A stretch of DNA of 64,000 bases from positions 2,046,001 through 2,110,000 of the forward strand of contig NZ_MSCJ01000001.1 of NCBI RefSeq assembly GCF_002954615.1, written 5' to 3'. The position numbers were made by a program, and so were the translations under genes. Of this stretch, positions 8,610 to 17,087 are shown one piece after another (positions within the stretch are counted from its first letter, which is position 1; the number at the start of each line of letters is the position of its first letter). Below the pieces are notes generated by a model. It was not told the DNA's origin and did not search any database. It saw only the letters and a list, made by a program, of their open reading frames with translations. Source of the stretch: Photobacterium angustum. Lineage in GTDB: Bacteria; Pseudomonadota; Gammaproteobacteria; Enterobacterales; Vibrionaceae.

Positions 8610-8921
8610 ATGGCAAGTATTGATCACCTACGTGGTGGACAACCTGTAAATACCACACGTGTTGGCCAACAAAAAACAACCACAACGGAAGAGCAAACTA
8701 CCACGTCAAACATTGCTAAAGAGCAACATGACGAAGTATCTTTAAGCTCTCAAGGTAAAGCTGTGGGACAAATTCATCAACAATTAGCAACAGAGCCAAG
8801 CTTTGATGCTGGAAAAGTGGCAGAGATCAAACAAGCAATTGCAAATGGCTCATATACTATTGATGCCGATAAACTTGCATCAAATATGTTAAAGTTCGAA
8901 GACGAGCTTAATGGGCTTTAA
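8610..8921 (+). CDS. flgM: Anti-sigma-28 factor FlgM
   Basis: FlgM binds and inhibits FliA until the hook-basal body is complete, then is exported through it. The 103 residues show the usual unstructured, polar N-terminal half (repeated TTTEEQTTT) and the C-terminal sigma-binding region (DEVSLSSQGKAVGQIHQQL, then FDAGKVAEIKQAIANGSYTI and ASNMLKFEDEL). It sits behind a sigma-28 promoter and 35 bases ahead of flgN. Confidence 0.95.
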   Translation: MASIDHLRGGQPVNTTRVGQQKTTTTEEQTTTSNIAKEQHDEVSLSSQGKAVGQIHQQLATEPSFDAGKVAEIKQAIANGSYTIDADKLASNMLKFEDELNGL

Positions 8922-8956
8922 GATAACATTTGCATACTAAAATTGAGATCAGCGTA

Positions 8957-9385
8957 ATGAAACAGACACTTGGTCAACTGCTTGAAGTTCAACAAACCAC
9001 CTTATTGTCTTTAATCGATCTTCTCAAACAAGAAAGAGTGGCAATCACTCGCCGCAAGGCATTAGAAATTGAACAAATTGCCAAAGAGAAGTTAGATCTG
9101 ATCTACAAAGTCCAACAACACGATTATTTATTGTCTTCCCATGAAGAGCGCGAACAGTTAACGCAGATCGACGAATACCAAACACAAGTGAATACGATTC
9201 AAGATCTAGTTAAAGAATGCCAACAATTTAATGATATCAATGGCGAAGTATTACAGCGCGCTCACCTCAGCTTTCATAAGCTAAATAATTTATTCCAGCA
9301 AAGTCGTGGGCGGCACCAAATGACCTACAATTGTGATGGTATCGCACAAAATGTTCGTTCATTAGGCACCAACCTAAAAGCGTAA
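8957..9385 (+). CDS. flgN: Flagellar export chaperone FlgN
   Basis: FlgN is the cytoplasmic chaperone that delivers the hook-filament junction proteins FlgK and FlgL to the export apparatus. The 142-residue protein starts at ATG 8957 (MKQTLGQLLEVQQ). An in-frame TTG at 8930 lacks family support. It is almost wholly alpha-helical with heptad-like leucines (LLSLIDLLKQE, TIQDLVKECQQF), as expected for this family. The stop is 3 bases from the convergent flgP stop, with no terminator in between. Confidence 0.88.
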   Translation: MKQTLGQLLEVQQTTLLSLIDLLKQERVAITRRKALEIEQIAKEKLDLIYKVQQHDYLLSSHEEREQLTQIDEYQTQVNTIQDLVKECQQFNDINGEVLQRAHLSFHKLNNLFQQSRGRHQMTYNCDGIAQNVRSLGTNLKA

Positions 9386-9388
9386 TCG

Positions 9389-9850
9389 TTAAAACATAAC
9401 TTCTTGTTTATTTGGTACATGAAACACTTCACCGTGTTGCTTCATTCGTTCCATCAAACCAATATTTAACTCCATTTCAGTGACATAACTGTCACCGACA
9501 GGATAGCTGCGAATAATTTTTGCCCCACGAATAACGCCATCTACTGCTCCATCTGTACTTTCATATCCTAACTGCTGATCATCAAGCGATGTGGTTGCAC
9601 TAATGCGTAATCCATAAATTTGCTCTGATAATTCGCGGTAAGCATCTAACTTAGAAGCGCGCATTGCACGAATACTTTTTTCTTCTTTGGTTCGCCCTTT
9701 TTGCTCACTAATTGAAGCATACCCTACAGCTTGGATCACATCTTTACTTTTAGTTAAGTCTGGGCCCGGAACCGTTGAACTGCCTGATGTTGTATTAGTA
9801 CAACCTGACAGTAATAACATCGCAGCAGCTAAAGCCACATAATATTTCAT
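9389..9850 (-). CDS. flgP: Flagellar outer-membrane lipoprotein FlgP
   Basis: FlgP is an outer-membrane lipoprotein of the disk or ring around the basal body of sheathed or polar flagella in vibrios and is needed for motility. The 153 residues begin with a lipoprotein signal ending in the lipobox LSGC. The LPP20-type segment follows (DVIQAVGYASISEQKGRTKE, AMRASKLDAYRELSEQIYG). It lies 10 bases after flgO, and the two are transcribed together away from flgT. Confidence 0.92.
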   Translation of the reverse strand: MKYYVALAAAMLLLSGCTNTTSGSSTVPGPDLTKSKDVIQAVGYASISEQKGRTKEEKSIRAMRASKLDAYRELSEQIYGLRISATTSLDDQQLGYESTDGAVDGVIRGAKIIRSYPVGDSYVTEMELNIGLMERMKQHGEVFHVPNKQEVMF

Positions 9851-9860
9851 TGTTACTTCC

Positions 9861-10496
9861 TTACGGCTTTAAAATTACATTATTATCAGGACGGTTACGC
9901 ACATCTGTACGCATAATTACCCCATTTCGTAACTGAATTTTATTCATAAAATCCAAATCTCGACCAATACGCTCTGCCGGAAGAAAACCCTGTGCTGTAG
10001 CAATAACCACATTTGAGCGCATACCGATAATTCGAGCATTAATGAGCACACCACCACTTTGACGCAGCATTGTGCCTGTTAGTACATAATCAACAGGTTG
10101 CTGTGACGCTAATTCTTTCCAGTTACGACTAATACTAAAATCGCCACTACGCGTCACTTTAATTACCCCTGTTGACTTATAGTCAACCACTGTAAAACCA
10201 CGCTGCTGCATTTGGTACATGAAGTTTTCACTCACCACATTACCTAACCAGTTGGTTTCTGTCATATCTTGTAAATCGACAAATGAGGTGACTGCTAATG
10301 GCGTGCTCGCCGTTAAATATTGATTCGACATTACCAATTGATTAGCTAATCCTTCAATAAAATAATCAACGGTATGTCTTGGCGTGTCTGATAAAGAATA
10401 GGCGCCTGATGAGTATTTCTCTTTACCGTTATAAACCGGAGGTGCGGCACAAGCAGTCATCGCTAACGACAACACAATTACAATCCACTTATTCAT
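9861..10496 (-). CDS. flgO: Flagellar outer-membrane lipoprotein FlgO
   Basis: FlgO is an outer-membrane lipoprotein that works with FlgP and FlgT in the H-ring of Vibrio-type flagella. The signal ends in the lipobox MTAC. The body fits the FlgO domain: LANQLVMSNQYLTASTPLAV, an SFVDL strand and the later VDYVLTGTMLRQSGGVLINA. Its 211 residues match the family. A weak sigma-28-like promoter lies just upstream. Confidence 0.92.
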   Translation of the reverse strand: MNKWIVIVLSLAMTACAAPPVYNGKEKYSSGAYSLSDTPRHTVDYFIEGLANQLVMSNQYLTASTPLAVTSFVDLQDMTETNWLGNVVSENFMYQMQQRGFTVVDYKSTGVIKVTRSGDFSISRNWKELASQQPVDYVLTGTMLRQSGGVLINARIIGMRSNVVIATAQGFLPAERIGRDLDFMNKIQLRNGVIMRTDVRNRPDNNVILKP

Positions 10497-10527
10497 TACT
10501 TACCCGCCCTCAAATATTGTTTTCTTT

Positions 10528-10554
10528 ATATCGTATGAACATTTAAATTCTTTA
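10528..10554 (-). promoter_or_regulatory. Possible FliA promoter of flgOP
   Basis: The minus strand reads TAAAGAAT, an 11-base spacer, then TACGATAT. The TAAAG and CGATA cores and the spacing fit sigma-28, but five of the 16 consensus positions differ. The predicted start would give a leader of about 25 bases before flgO. Confidence 0.45.
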
Positions 10555-10570
10555 ATACAAGAGCCTAATT

Positions 10571-10585
10571 GGGAACACTCTTTGC
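10571..10585 (+). promoter_or_regulatory. Possible sigma-54 promoter of flgT
   Basis: GGGAACACTCTTTGC has GG and TTTGC at -24/-12 spacing and AC at the expected position. One core base (C after GG) is replaced by A. The predicted transcript start is about 44 bases before flgT. Confidence 0.55.
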
Positions 10586-10640
10586 ATTCACTTTTTCATC
10601 GAACTATTAAAAAGCAAAAAACATACCTAAATGGGCTTTT

Positions 10641-11777
10641 ATGAATAAAAATTTTTTACGCAGCTTAAGTGCACTTTGTTTGTTTTTTTCATGCTATAGC
10701 TCAGCCCAATGGGTTGAAGTAACAGGTGAAGCTGTCATTTTAGAAAGTGAAGAAACAGCACGTGTTAATGCACTAGAAGATGCGGTATATCAAGCAATGA
10801 AACATGCAGGCGGTGAAATAGCGACACTTCCGTCATTAAAACCTTATTTCGCAGAGCCTAAACAGCAATACCGTTTTAGTGGTAATGAAATCCGTAACGT
10901 AACGGTTCTTGAACAAAAAAAAGCAGGCGGCAAAATGTATGTCACCAGCCGTGTCGATATTTACCCATCGGCAAAAAGTTGCCACAAGACCCAGTATAAA
11001 AAAGGCATTCTATTAGGCAGTTTTTCAATTGCTGAGCCACAACAAGCAGCCATGGGTAGCGTTTATAAAATAGGCACTGATTTCGCTTCAATACTCGGAA
11101 AGCAAATTCAAAAACGTTCACAAAGCTTTATTGTTACTGGTAAAACAACCGTCCCTTTCAGTGCAACTCAAGCATCAGCAATGACGATGCTGGCTGAAGA
11201 TCACGATGCGCAATATTTAATTGGTGGTGAAATAACAGATTTGACCGCTACCCTTGATGAAAAATTAGTTAAGAAAGATCAAGTCAATCGCCAGTTTGCG
11301 GTTTCACTGGAAATAATGGACGGTAAAACAGGAGAGATCATCTACCAAAATAGCTACCGTGAAATTGGGTTATGGCCGTTTTCTCGCTCAAGCCATGTAG
11401 ATACCAAATCAGCACGTTTTTGGGTTTCACCTTATGGACAGAGTATTCAACGGATCAGCCAAAATATGATGCTCGATATTGAAAGTGCGCTCTCTTGCCG
11501 AGCCAGCCTCCCAGAAGTCATCAACATCCATAATAATGTTGCGCAAATGAACGTTGGTCGTGTTCATGGTGTAAAACAAGGTGATAAATTAAAACTTTGG
11601 CATAGTGCTGGGTTTATTGACCAAAAAGGTATACCACGGAATCGGATGGTTGATACAAAAATTAGCTTAACCGTTGGTCGCGTTTATGAAAAGTCAGCAG
11701 AACTTATTGTTAATCAACCAGAATTAGCAGCAAGCATTCAACCTGGTGATTTACTAACCAAGCAGACGCGACGTTAA
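10641..11777 (+). CDS. flgT: Flagellar H-ring protein FlgT
   Basis: FlgT is a periplasmic protein that forms the H-ring and helps anchor the MotX/MotY stator ring in vibrios. The 378 residues start with a signal peptide (cleavage after SSA). The N-terminal FlgT domain (WVEVTGEAVILESEETARVN) is followed by a TolB-like middle domain (DAQYLIGGEITDLTAT) and the C-terminal domain (NVGRVHGVKQGDKLKLWHSA). The gene is divergent from flgOP, the standard Vibrio arrangement. Confidence 0.95.
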   Translation: MNKNFLRSLSALCLFFSCYSSAQWVEVTGEAVILESEETARVNALEDAVYQAMKHAGGEIATLPSLKPYFAEPKQQYRFSGNEIRNVTVLEQKKAGGKMYVTSRVDIYPSAKSCHKTQYKKGILLGSFSIAEPQQAAMGSVYKIGTDFASILGKQIQKRSQSFIVTGKTTVPFSATQASAMTMLAEDHDAQYLIGGEITDLTATLDEKLVKKDQVNRQFAVSLEIMDGKTGEIIYQNSYREIGLWPFSRSSHVDTKSARFWVSPYGQSIQRISQNMMLDIESALSCRASLPEVINIHNNVAQMNVGRVHGVKQGDKLKLWHSAGFIDQKGIPRNRMVDTKISLTVGRVYEKSAELIVNQPELAASIQPGDLLTKQTRR

Positions 11778-11823
11778 GAGTATTCCCTTATATTTTTAAA
11801 AATATACCGTATAATACTCAAAT

Positions 11824-11900
11824 GCTTCCTTAGCTCAGATGGATAGAGCGTCCCCCTCCTAAGGGGAAGGCCACTGGTTCGACTCCAGTAGGGAGCGCCA
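11824..11900 (+). tRNA. tRNA-Arg (anticodon CCT)
   Basis: A 77-nt cloverleaf with acceptor GCTTCCT pairing AGGGAGC, an A/B-box region TTAGCTCAGATGGATAGAG, anticodon CCT in the loop between CCCCT and AGGGG arms, T-loop GGTTCGACTCC and encoded CCA end. A TATAAT-like -10 (GTATAATACT) lies about 10 bases upstream. It reads AGG codons. Confidence 0.95.
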
Positions 11901-11908
11901 TATTTTTC

Positions 11909-11946
11909 AAAGGCTTAGCGATTTTTTATTGCTAAGCCTTTTTTAT
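11909..11946 (+). terminator. Terminator of tRNA-Arg
   Basis: AAGGCTTAGC (11910-11919) pairs with GCTAAGCCTT (11931-11940), a perfect 10-bp stem followed by T4. It ends the tRNA transcript 10 bases past the CCA end. Confidence 0.9.
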
Positions 11947-12273
11947 ATCCATACGATTTAGTGTCGTAACAATACAATATAGATTCTGTATTGATAACTT
12001 CATATCATCAAAAATTTAATATCACTATAAATTGCTCTTCTTTAATTAATCTACTTTATAAGTTGTGATTAGCCTTATTTATTCAGGCTAATAAACTGAT
12101 TCACCCATTATCACCAAAAGAGTTTTTAATGTTTTAAATCAATGAAATAGATTTATTTACCTTAGTATTTGAAACATAATGTTACAATATTTGAACATTG
12201 TTTTTTATTGTTTTGTGTTTATACTGCCAGCACTTCATAACTCTCATGTTATGCGCTTGTTTAGGACATTATT
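11947..12273. other. Non-coding stretch before the first repeat-protein gene
   Basis: About 330 very AT-rich bases with no ORF. The last 60 bases hold a plausible -10 (TATACT, about 12221-12226) with a poor -35, which probably serves the gene at 12274. I see no other structured element. Confidence 0.4.
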
Positions 12274-12813
12274 ATGAAAATGAAATTAGCATCTCTTATT
12301 GTATCTGCCGCTCTTCTTGCCCCTGCAGCAGCTATGGCTAACACACCGGTTCAGCTTTCAGTACCTGGCGTAAACCTACCAGCAGGTAACGTTACAGGTG
12401 TTCGCTTAAATGCTTTATATGGGCATACCGCTTCTGTAACAGGTGTAAACTTCTCATTATTAGGTCTTTCAGATATTGATACATTCAAAGGTCTAAACTT
12501 TGGCCTAGCATTTGGTGTGAACCGTACTCGTTCGATGATGACAGGTCTTGAATTCGGTCTTGCGAACTGGAATGACGGTAATGCTAAAGGTGCTGATTTT
12601 GGTGCTGTAAACTATACTGCAGGCAACTTTACAGGTGCACAGTTCGGTACGTTTAACTACGCAGGAACACTAAATGGTCTACAGTTTGGCTTAGTTAACG
12701 CAACCGATCATATTAATAAAGGTATTCAGATCGGTCTGATTAACTATGATAAGTCTGGCACTTTCGTAAGTAATAGCTTACCTGTATTCCCTATTGTAAA
12801 TGCGCGATTCTAA
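12274..12813 (+). CDS. Secreted repeat protein, paralogue A (LA_2272-like)
   Basis: The function is unknown. The 179 residues begin with a clear signal peptide (cleavage after AMA). The mature part is built of short repeats of the form G-x-x-F/I-G-L-x-N (for example GLEFGLANW, GADFGAVNY, GAQFGTFNY, GLQFGLVN, GIQIGLINY) spaced about 18-25 residues apart. This resembles proteins annotated as LA_2272-family surface repeat proteins and suggests a beta-helical or beta-barrel fold at the cell envelope. A second copy lies at 13193, after a tRNA gene. No enzymatic motif is visible. Confidence 0.8.
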   Translation: MKMKLASLIVSAALLAPAAAMANTPVQLSVPGVNLPAGNVTGVRLNALYGHTASVTGVNFSLLGLSDIDTFKGLNFGLAFGVNRTRSMMTGLEFGLANWNDGNAKGADFGAVNYTAGNFTGAQFGTFNYAGTLNGLQFGLVNATDHINKGIQIGLINYDKSGTFVSNSLPVFPIVNARF

Positions 12814-12833
12814 GATTTCGCTATAACTATAAA

Positions 12834-12865
12834 GAGCCTCGCCATTGTGCGAGGCTTTCTTTTTA
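12834..12865 (+). terminator. Terminator after paralogue A
   Basis: AGCCTCGC (12835-12842) pairs with GCGAGGCT (12849-12856), followed by TTCTTTTT. It is a strong stem 21 bases past the stop of the repeat-protein gene. Confidence 0.88.
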
Positions 12866-12913
12866 AATAAATTTAGATGTAAAAAAATCTCGCACAAGGC
12901 GAGGTTTAAAATT

Positions 12914-12989
12914 TGGTGGAGCTAAGCGGGATCGAACCGCTGACCTCTTCGCTGCCAGCGAAGCGCTCTCCCAGCTGAGCTATAGCCCC
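12914..12989 (-). tRNA. tRNA-Ala (anticodon GGC)
   Basis: A 76-nt cloverleaf on the minus strand: acceptor GGGGCTA with TAGCTCC, D-arm TAGCTCAGCTGGGAGAG, anticodon stem CTTCGC/GCGAAG enclosing GGC, T-loop GGTTCGATCC and encoded CCA. It reads GCC/GCT alanine codons. It sits between the two paralogous repeat-protein genes in the opposite orientation. Confidence 0.95.
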
Positions 12990-13192
12990 AAAACAGGAAT
13001 ACAATAAAATCTCACTGCATCAGTGTCAACATAACTATAAAGATATAACTATATTTGTGAATTAACTCAAGATATGCGCCTAATAAACATCAAATAATCA
13101 CTCCTATATCATTTACTTACCATTGACACCTCTAGTAATAAAGTACGGTTAAATATCTTTAATGGTGACGACTAACCTTAAGGATTATTTTC

Positions 13193-13729
13193 ATGAAGCT
13201 TCAACTGACCTCTCTTTTACTCGCAACAGCAATTTGTGCGCCATCCGTTTACGCTGATACTCCAGTACAACTTTCTGTTCCAACAATTAACTTGCCAGCT
13301 GGTGATGTATCAGGTGTTCGAGTAAGTGCACTTTATGGTCGAAGCCATAATGTGAAAGGGTTAAATTTTTCCGTTCTTGGTCTTTCTGATATTGACAACT
13401 TTACAGGTATTAACCTTGGTTTGTTCTATGGTGCAAACCGCACTCGGACAAGTATGAAAGGGTTTGAATTAGGTTTAGCAAACTTTAATGGCGGAACAGC
13501 AAAAGGTGCTGATGTAGGTCTTTTAAACTATACGGAAAGTAATTTCACAGGTGCGCAATTGGGACTCTTTAATTATTCTGGTAGCTTAAATGGACTTCAA
13601 TTGGGCTTTATGAATGCAACGAATCACATCAATAAAGGTATTCAAATCGGTTTAATCAACTTCGACCGTTCTGGTACTTTCGTCAGCAAAGATCTTCCTG
13701 TTTTCCCAATTGTGAACGCAAGGTTCTAA
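13193..13729 (+). CDS. Secreted repeat protein, paralogue B (LA_2272-like)
   Basis: This is a paralogue of the protein at 12274, roughly two-thirds identical by eye and nearly the same length (178 residues). It has a signal peptide cleaved after VYA, the shared start DTPVQLSVP, the same repeats (GFELGLANF, GADVGLLNY, GAQLGLFNY, GLQLGFMN, GIQIGLINF) and the same C-terminal motif LPVFPIVNARF. That fixed C-terminal aromatic end is compatible with outer-membrane association. AAGGATTATTTTC before the ATG gives the ribosome binding site. The function is not known. Confidence 0.8.
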   Translation: MKLQLTSLLLATAICAPSVYADTPVQLSVPTINLPAGDVSGVRVSALYGRSHNVKGLNFSVLGLSDIDNFTGINLGLFYGANRTRTSMKGFELGLANFNGGTAKGADVGLLNYTESNFTGAQLGLFNYSGSLNGLQLGFMNATNHINKGIQIGLINFDRSGTFVSKDLPVFPIVNARF

Positions 13730-13740
13730 CTACCAGATAT

Positions 13741-13772
13741 AAAAAAACGGAGCATTAATGCTCCGTTTTTTT
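13741..13772. terminator. Bidirectional terminator between paralogue B and gltX
   Basis: AAAAAACGGAGCATT and AATGCTCCGTTTTTTT form a perfect stem flanked by A and T runs, so it can end transcripts from both convergent genes. Confidence 0.92.
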
Positions 13773-13790
13773 ATTTAATGTTTAACAAGC

Positions 13791-15215
13791 TTATGCGTTT
13801 GCTTCACGCTCTGCAATAAATGCTAATGCCATTTTGATACGAGCTACAACACGCTCTTTACCAATAAGCTGCATAACAGCATCAACAGAAGGTGACTGAC
13901 CTTGACCTGTAACAGCTACACGTAAAGGCATACCCACTTTACCCATACCTAGCTCAAGTTCTTCACACACTTGGGCAATAACGGCATGAAGATTTTCTGT
14001 TGTCCACTCATCAAGTGCTTCAACTTTAGCAAGTGCAAGCGCTAACGCTTCTTTCGCAACAGGACGTAAGTGTTTTTTCGCCGCACCAGCTTCAAACTCA
14101 CTAAAGTCTTGGTAGAAGTAACGAGATTGTTCAGCAAGTTCGATCAATGTATTACAACGCTCACCCACTAACGTGATCACATCTGTAATAGCAGGACCAT
14201 TTTCAATAGAAATTTCTTTCTGATCTAAGTGCCATTGTAGGTACTTAGCAACATATTCAGGCTCAGCTGTTTTGATGTAATGGTTGTTTAGCCATAATAG
14301 CTTGTCAGTATTAAATGCAGATGCTGACTTACTTACTGACTCTAGGCTAAATAGATCAATCATCTCTTGTAGTGAGAAAATCTCTTGATCGCCATGAGAC
14401 CAACCTAGACGAACTAAGTAGTTCAGTAGTGCTTGTGGCAGGTAACCATCATCACGGTATTGCATTACACCTACAGCGCCATGACGCTTAGATAATTTCG
14501 CGCCATCATCACCTAGAATCATTGCACAGTGTGCAAACTCAGGTACAGGTGCACCTAGTGCTTTATAGATATTAATTTGACGAGGCGTATTGTTAATGTG
14601 GTCTTCACCGCGAACAACTTGAGTAATACCCATATCCCAGTCATCGATAACCACACAGAAATTGTATGTTGGGCTACCATCTGTACGACGAATGATAAGA
14701 TCATCAAGCTCACTGTTCGCAATTTCGATGTGACCACGGATTTTATCATCAAAAACTACCGTCCCTTCTTTAGGGTTACGGAAGCGAATACAGAATGGTG
14801 AATCTTCTGTCGCAGCGGCATTAGCTGCAACAATTTTAGGGTGGTTTGCATCGTAGCGAGGTTTAATGCCAGCTGCCATTTGCTCTTCACGGATTTCGTC
14901 AAGAAGCTCTTTCGGGCAGTAACACTTGTACGCTTTGTCTTCTGCTAGTAGTTGATCAACCACTTCGTTGTAACGATCAAAACGCTTAGTTTGGTAGTAA
15001 GGACCTTCATCCCAGTTAAGCTCTAGCCACTCCATACCTTCCATAATCGCGTCGATAGCTTCTTGAGTTGAACGCTCTAGATCCGTATCTTCAATACGAA
15101 GTACAAACTCGCCGCCCATATGTTTAGCGTATAACCATGAGTAAAGTGCAGTACGAGCACCGCCTACGTGCAAAAAGCCAGTTGGACTTGGTGCAAAACG
15201 AGTTTTAACCGTCAT
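13791..15215 (-). CDS. gltX: Glutamyl-tRNA synthetase GltX
   Basis: GltX charges tRNA-Glu with glutamate. The 474 residues show the class I signature [16 protein letters not shown] at the N-terminus (HVGG in place of HIGH), the zinc-knuckle-like CYCPKELL near residue 98, [13 protein letters not shown] and the catalytic loop KLSKRHGA near 240. The C-terminal anticodon-binding helices complete the fold. AAGG lies 8 bases before the ATG. The gene is single and convergent with the repeat-protein gene. Confidence 0.98.
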   Translation of the reverse strand: MTVKTRFAPSPTGFLHVGGARTALYSWLYAKHMGGEFVLRIEDTDLERSTQEAIDAIMEGMEWLELNWDEGPYYQTKRFDRYNEVVDQLLAEDKAYKCYCPKELLDEIREEQMAAGIKPRYDANHPKIVAANAAATEDSPFCIRFRNPKEGTVVFDDKIRGHIEIANSELDDLIIRRTDGSPTYNFCVVIDDWDMGITQVVRGEDHINNTPRQINIYKALGAPVPEFAHCAMILGDDGAKLSKRHGAVGVMQYRDDGYLPQALLNYLVRLGWSHGDQEIFSLQEMIDLFSLESVSKSASAFNTDKLLWLNNHYIKTAEPEYVAKYLQWHLDQKEISIENGPAITDVITLVGERCNTLIELAEQSRYFYQDFSEFEAGAAKKHLRPVAKEALALALAKVEALDEWTTENLHAVIAQVCEELELGMGKVGMPLRVAVTGQGQSPSVDAVMQLIGKERVVARIKMALAFIAEREANA

Positions 15216-15314
15216 TGGAATTACCTTATGAATGAAGGACTACACAGTAAGGACTACTGTGTCTTATCTAATGAGGAGTATTTTAGCACTGTGGGGTAAA
15301 TCTACAATAATCAA

Positions 15315-15352
15315 ATAAAATGGTATAAACCCATTCATAGATCTATACCATT
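15315..15352 (-). terminator. Weak terminator after the small secreted protein gene
   Basis: AATGGTATA (15319-15327) and TATACCATT (15344-15352) form a 9-bp AT-rich stem, followed on the minus strand by TTATTTG. It is weak but correctly placed 13 bases past the stop. Confidence 0.5.
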
Positions 15353-15364
15353 AAAAACTATCCG

Positions 15365-15583
15365 CTATAAGATGGTTTTACCACCATTGCTATCACAGAA
15401 GTACTGCGGAACAAAGACATCTTGCTCTTGTCCACGACGGTCAATGTAAACACAGCGATAGATTGAAACACTTTGCGCACCATTACCACCATTCATACCT
15501 CCACTACCACCACAGCTTTCTGCATGAGCCAATGAAGATAAAACAGATAAAGTAAAAAACGAAATAAATAAAAATACTTTCAT
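15365..15583 (-). CDS. Small secreted glycine-rich protein, unknown function
   Basis: I do not recognise this protein. It has 72 residues with a strong signal peptide (MKVFLFISFFTLSVLSSLAHA, cleavage before ESCGG). The mature part of about 51 residues has a glycine/asparagine-rich start and three cysteines. I chose the ATG at 15583 because GGGAGAA stands just before it. An ATG four codons upstream overlaps that site. It lies alone between gltX and the chitoporin gene with a weak terminator behind it. Confidence 0.6.
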   Translation of the reverse strand: MKVFLFISFFTLSVLSSLAHAESCGGSGGMNGGNGAQSVSIYRCVYIDRRGQEQDVFVPQYFCDSNGGKTIL

Positions 15584-15682
15584 TACTTCTCCCATAAAGT
15601 GAGTTAAATCACAATAATTATAGAAATGGGAAAAAGTCTTATCTTCTTTTCTAGTGTTTTTTTTTCTTTATTCTTAAAAAAA

Positions 15683-15714
15683 AGAAAAGCCAGTATCCTA
15701 AGATACTGGCTTTA
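15683..15714 (-). terminator. Terminator after the chitoporin gene
   Basis: AAAGCCAGTATC pairs with GATACTGGCTTT (arms at 15686-15697 and 15702-15713). On the minus strand it is followed by TCTTTT. Strong 12-bp stem. Confidence 0.9.
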
Positions 15715-15737
15715 ATTTAACTAATTTAAGTTACTAA

Positions 15738-17087
15738 TTACTTTACAGAGAAAGGAATTGTTAGAGTAACTTTGATATCAGACTCATCTTGGAATGCGTT
15801 AGTGTAACCAGTCCAGTTTGGAGCATCTGAATCGTTGTAGTATTTGGTGTAGTGCATACCTAGGTTAGCACCTTTAAGCGCACCACCTTGAATAGCATAG
15901 CTTGTAAATACACTTGCTGCGTATTCTTTAAGCTCTTTGTAATCTGCAACTTCAGCACCTAGACCAAATGCGCCACTGATACCAGCGTTTAGACCTGGAG
16001 CACCGATGTCCGAGAAGTCACGAGATACAGATGCGAAACCTGCAAATTCGCCATTATGGTTGAAGTCAGAACGGTTGTTCCACCAAATCTCGTAAGCACC
16101 GTTTGATTGACCGTATCCTTGAGTTGGACGGTATGCGAACCAGTTACCATCTTCACCAGCGTCAGTGTATGTTGCTTCAACACGCATAGAGTAAGGACCA
16201 GCAGCCCAAGATGTTAACATTGCCAATTGGTAACCGTAATCATCTTCGTACTGCTTGCTATCTTTAACTACGTAAAGCTGTGGAGAGTAGTAGAAACCAC
16301 CTTCAGTTGTTGCTTTAAATTTGAAGTGTGCAATTGAACGCTCATCAAGGTTTGCGTATGCAGTGTCAATACTCATACCGTTACCAAAGCCGTAACGAAG
16401 ACCTACAGAGTAAAGTGTTGAACCTTCGCCATCAGCATATGAACGCATTTCATCAGTATACTTGTACCATGGAGCTTTATATTGGTCAGCAACAACTAAA
16501 CCAAGCGCTAGGTCACCAAAGTTTGCACCGATTTCACCACCTAGGTATGTACCAGGAGCGAATGACCAGTTAACACCTAGAGCACTAGGTACAGAAGGCT
16601 GGAAGTAACCTAACTTAGCGTTTGCGTTAGCACCAAGCTTGAATTTAAGAGCAGCAGTTGAAACAGAAACGCCACCTTTTTCTTTTTTATCCCAATGTGC
16701 TTCATCCCATGTGCGATCCCATGGTAGGAAGTTCATCTCATGGCCAGTACCGCCATCGTTAAACATATCCCACGTAGAGTAAACAACAAGGTCTAAACCA
16801 ACTACATCTGCAACATAACCAGAGTTAAAACCAAGATTCATAAATACAGAACCGTGGTTAAGGTTAGTTTCTTTTGGAGTATTGTTACCAGCAGCGTCTA
16901 CATTACCACGCTCACGATCGCGGAACCAAAAGTTCACATTACCGCTGATAGTTGATTCATTGAAGAATGCGATTTCTTCTTGGATAACTGGAGAAGAAAC
17001 ATTCATTTCTTCTGCAGTAGCTGGCATTGCTACTGCACCTAACATTGCTGCTGATAAAGCAGAAACTTTAAAAAACTTTGATTCCAT
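15738..17087 (-). CDS. chiP: Chitoporin ChiP (OprD-type outer-membrane porin)
   Basis: ChiP is the outer-membrane channel for chitin oligosaccharides. The 449 residues start with a signal peptide (cleavage after ATA). Segments align with E. coli ChiP/YbfM: FFNESTISGNVNFWFRDRER, WSFAPGTYLGGEIGANFGD, DQYKAPWYK, NGAYEIWWNNRSDFN, and a C-terminal strand beginning FQDESDIKVTLTIPF. The start at 17087 (MESKFFKVS) has AGGAG 7 bases upstream. Reading frame continues upstream to 17210, but that is leader. The chiP-ligA-zipA order matches Vibrio chromosomes. Confidence 0.9.
   Translation of the reverse strand: MESKFFKVSALSAAMLGAVAMPATAEEMNVSSPVIQEEIAFFNESTISGNVNFWFRDRERGNVDAAGNNTPKETNLNHGSVFMNLGFNSGYVADVVGLDLVVYSTWDMFNDGGTGHEMNFLPWDRTWDEAHWDKKEKGGVSVSTAALKFKLGANANAKLGYFQPSVPSALGVNWSFAPGTYLGGEIGANFGDLALGLVVADQYKAPWYKYTDEMRSYADGEGSTLYSVGLRYGFGNGMSIDTAYANLDERSIAHFKFKATTEGGFYYSPQLYVVKDSKQYEDDYGYQLAMLTSWAAGPYSMRVEATYTDAGEDGNWFAYRPTQGYGQSNGAYEIWWNNRSDFNHNGEFAGFASVSRDFSDIGAPGLNAGISGAFGLGAEVADYKELKEYAASVFTSYAIQGGALKGANLGMHYTKYYNDSDAPNWTGYTNAFQDESDIKVTLTIPFSVK

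Noticed and set aside
11824..11900. tRNA-Arg as an integration site for a mobile element
   Set aside because: No integrase, no repeated tRNA 3' end and no change in gene content follow. The tRNA is followed by its own terminator and ordinary genes.
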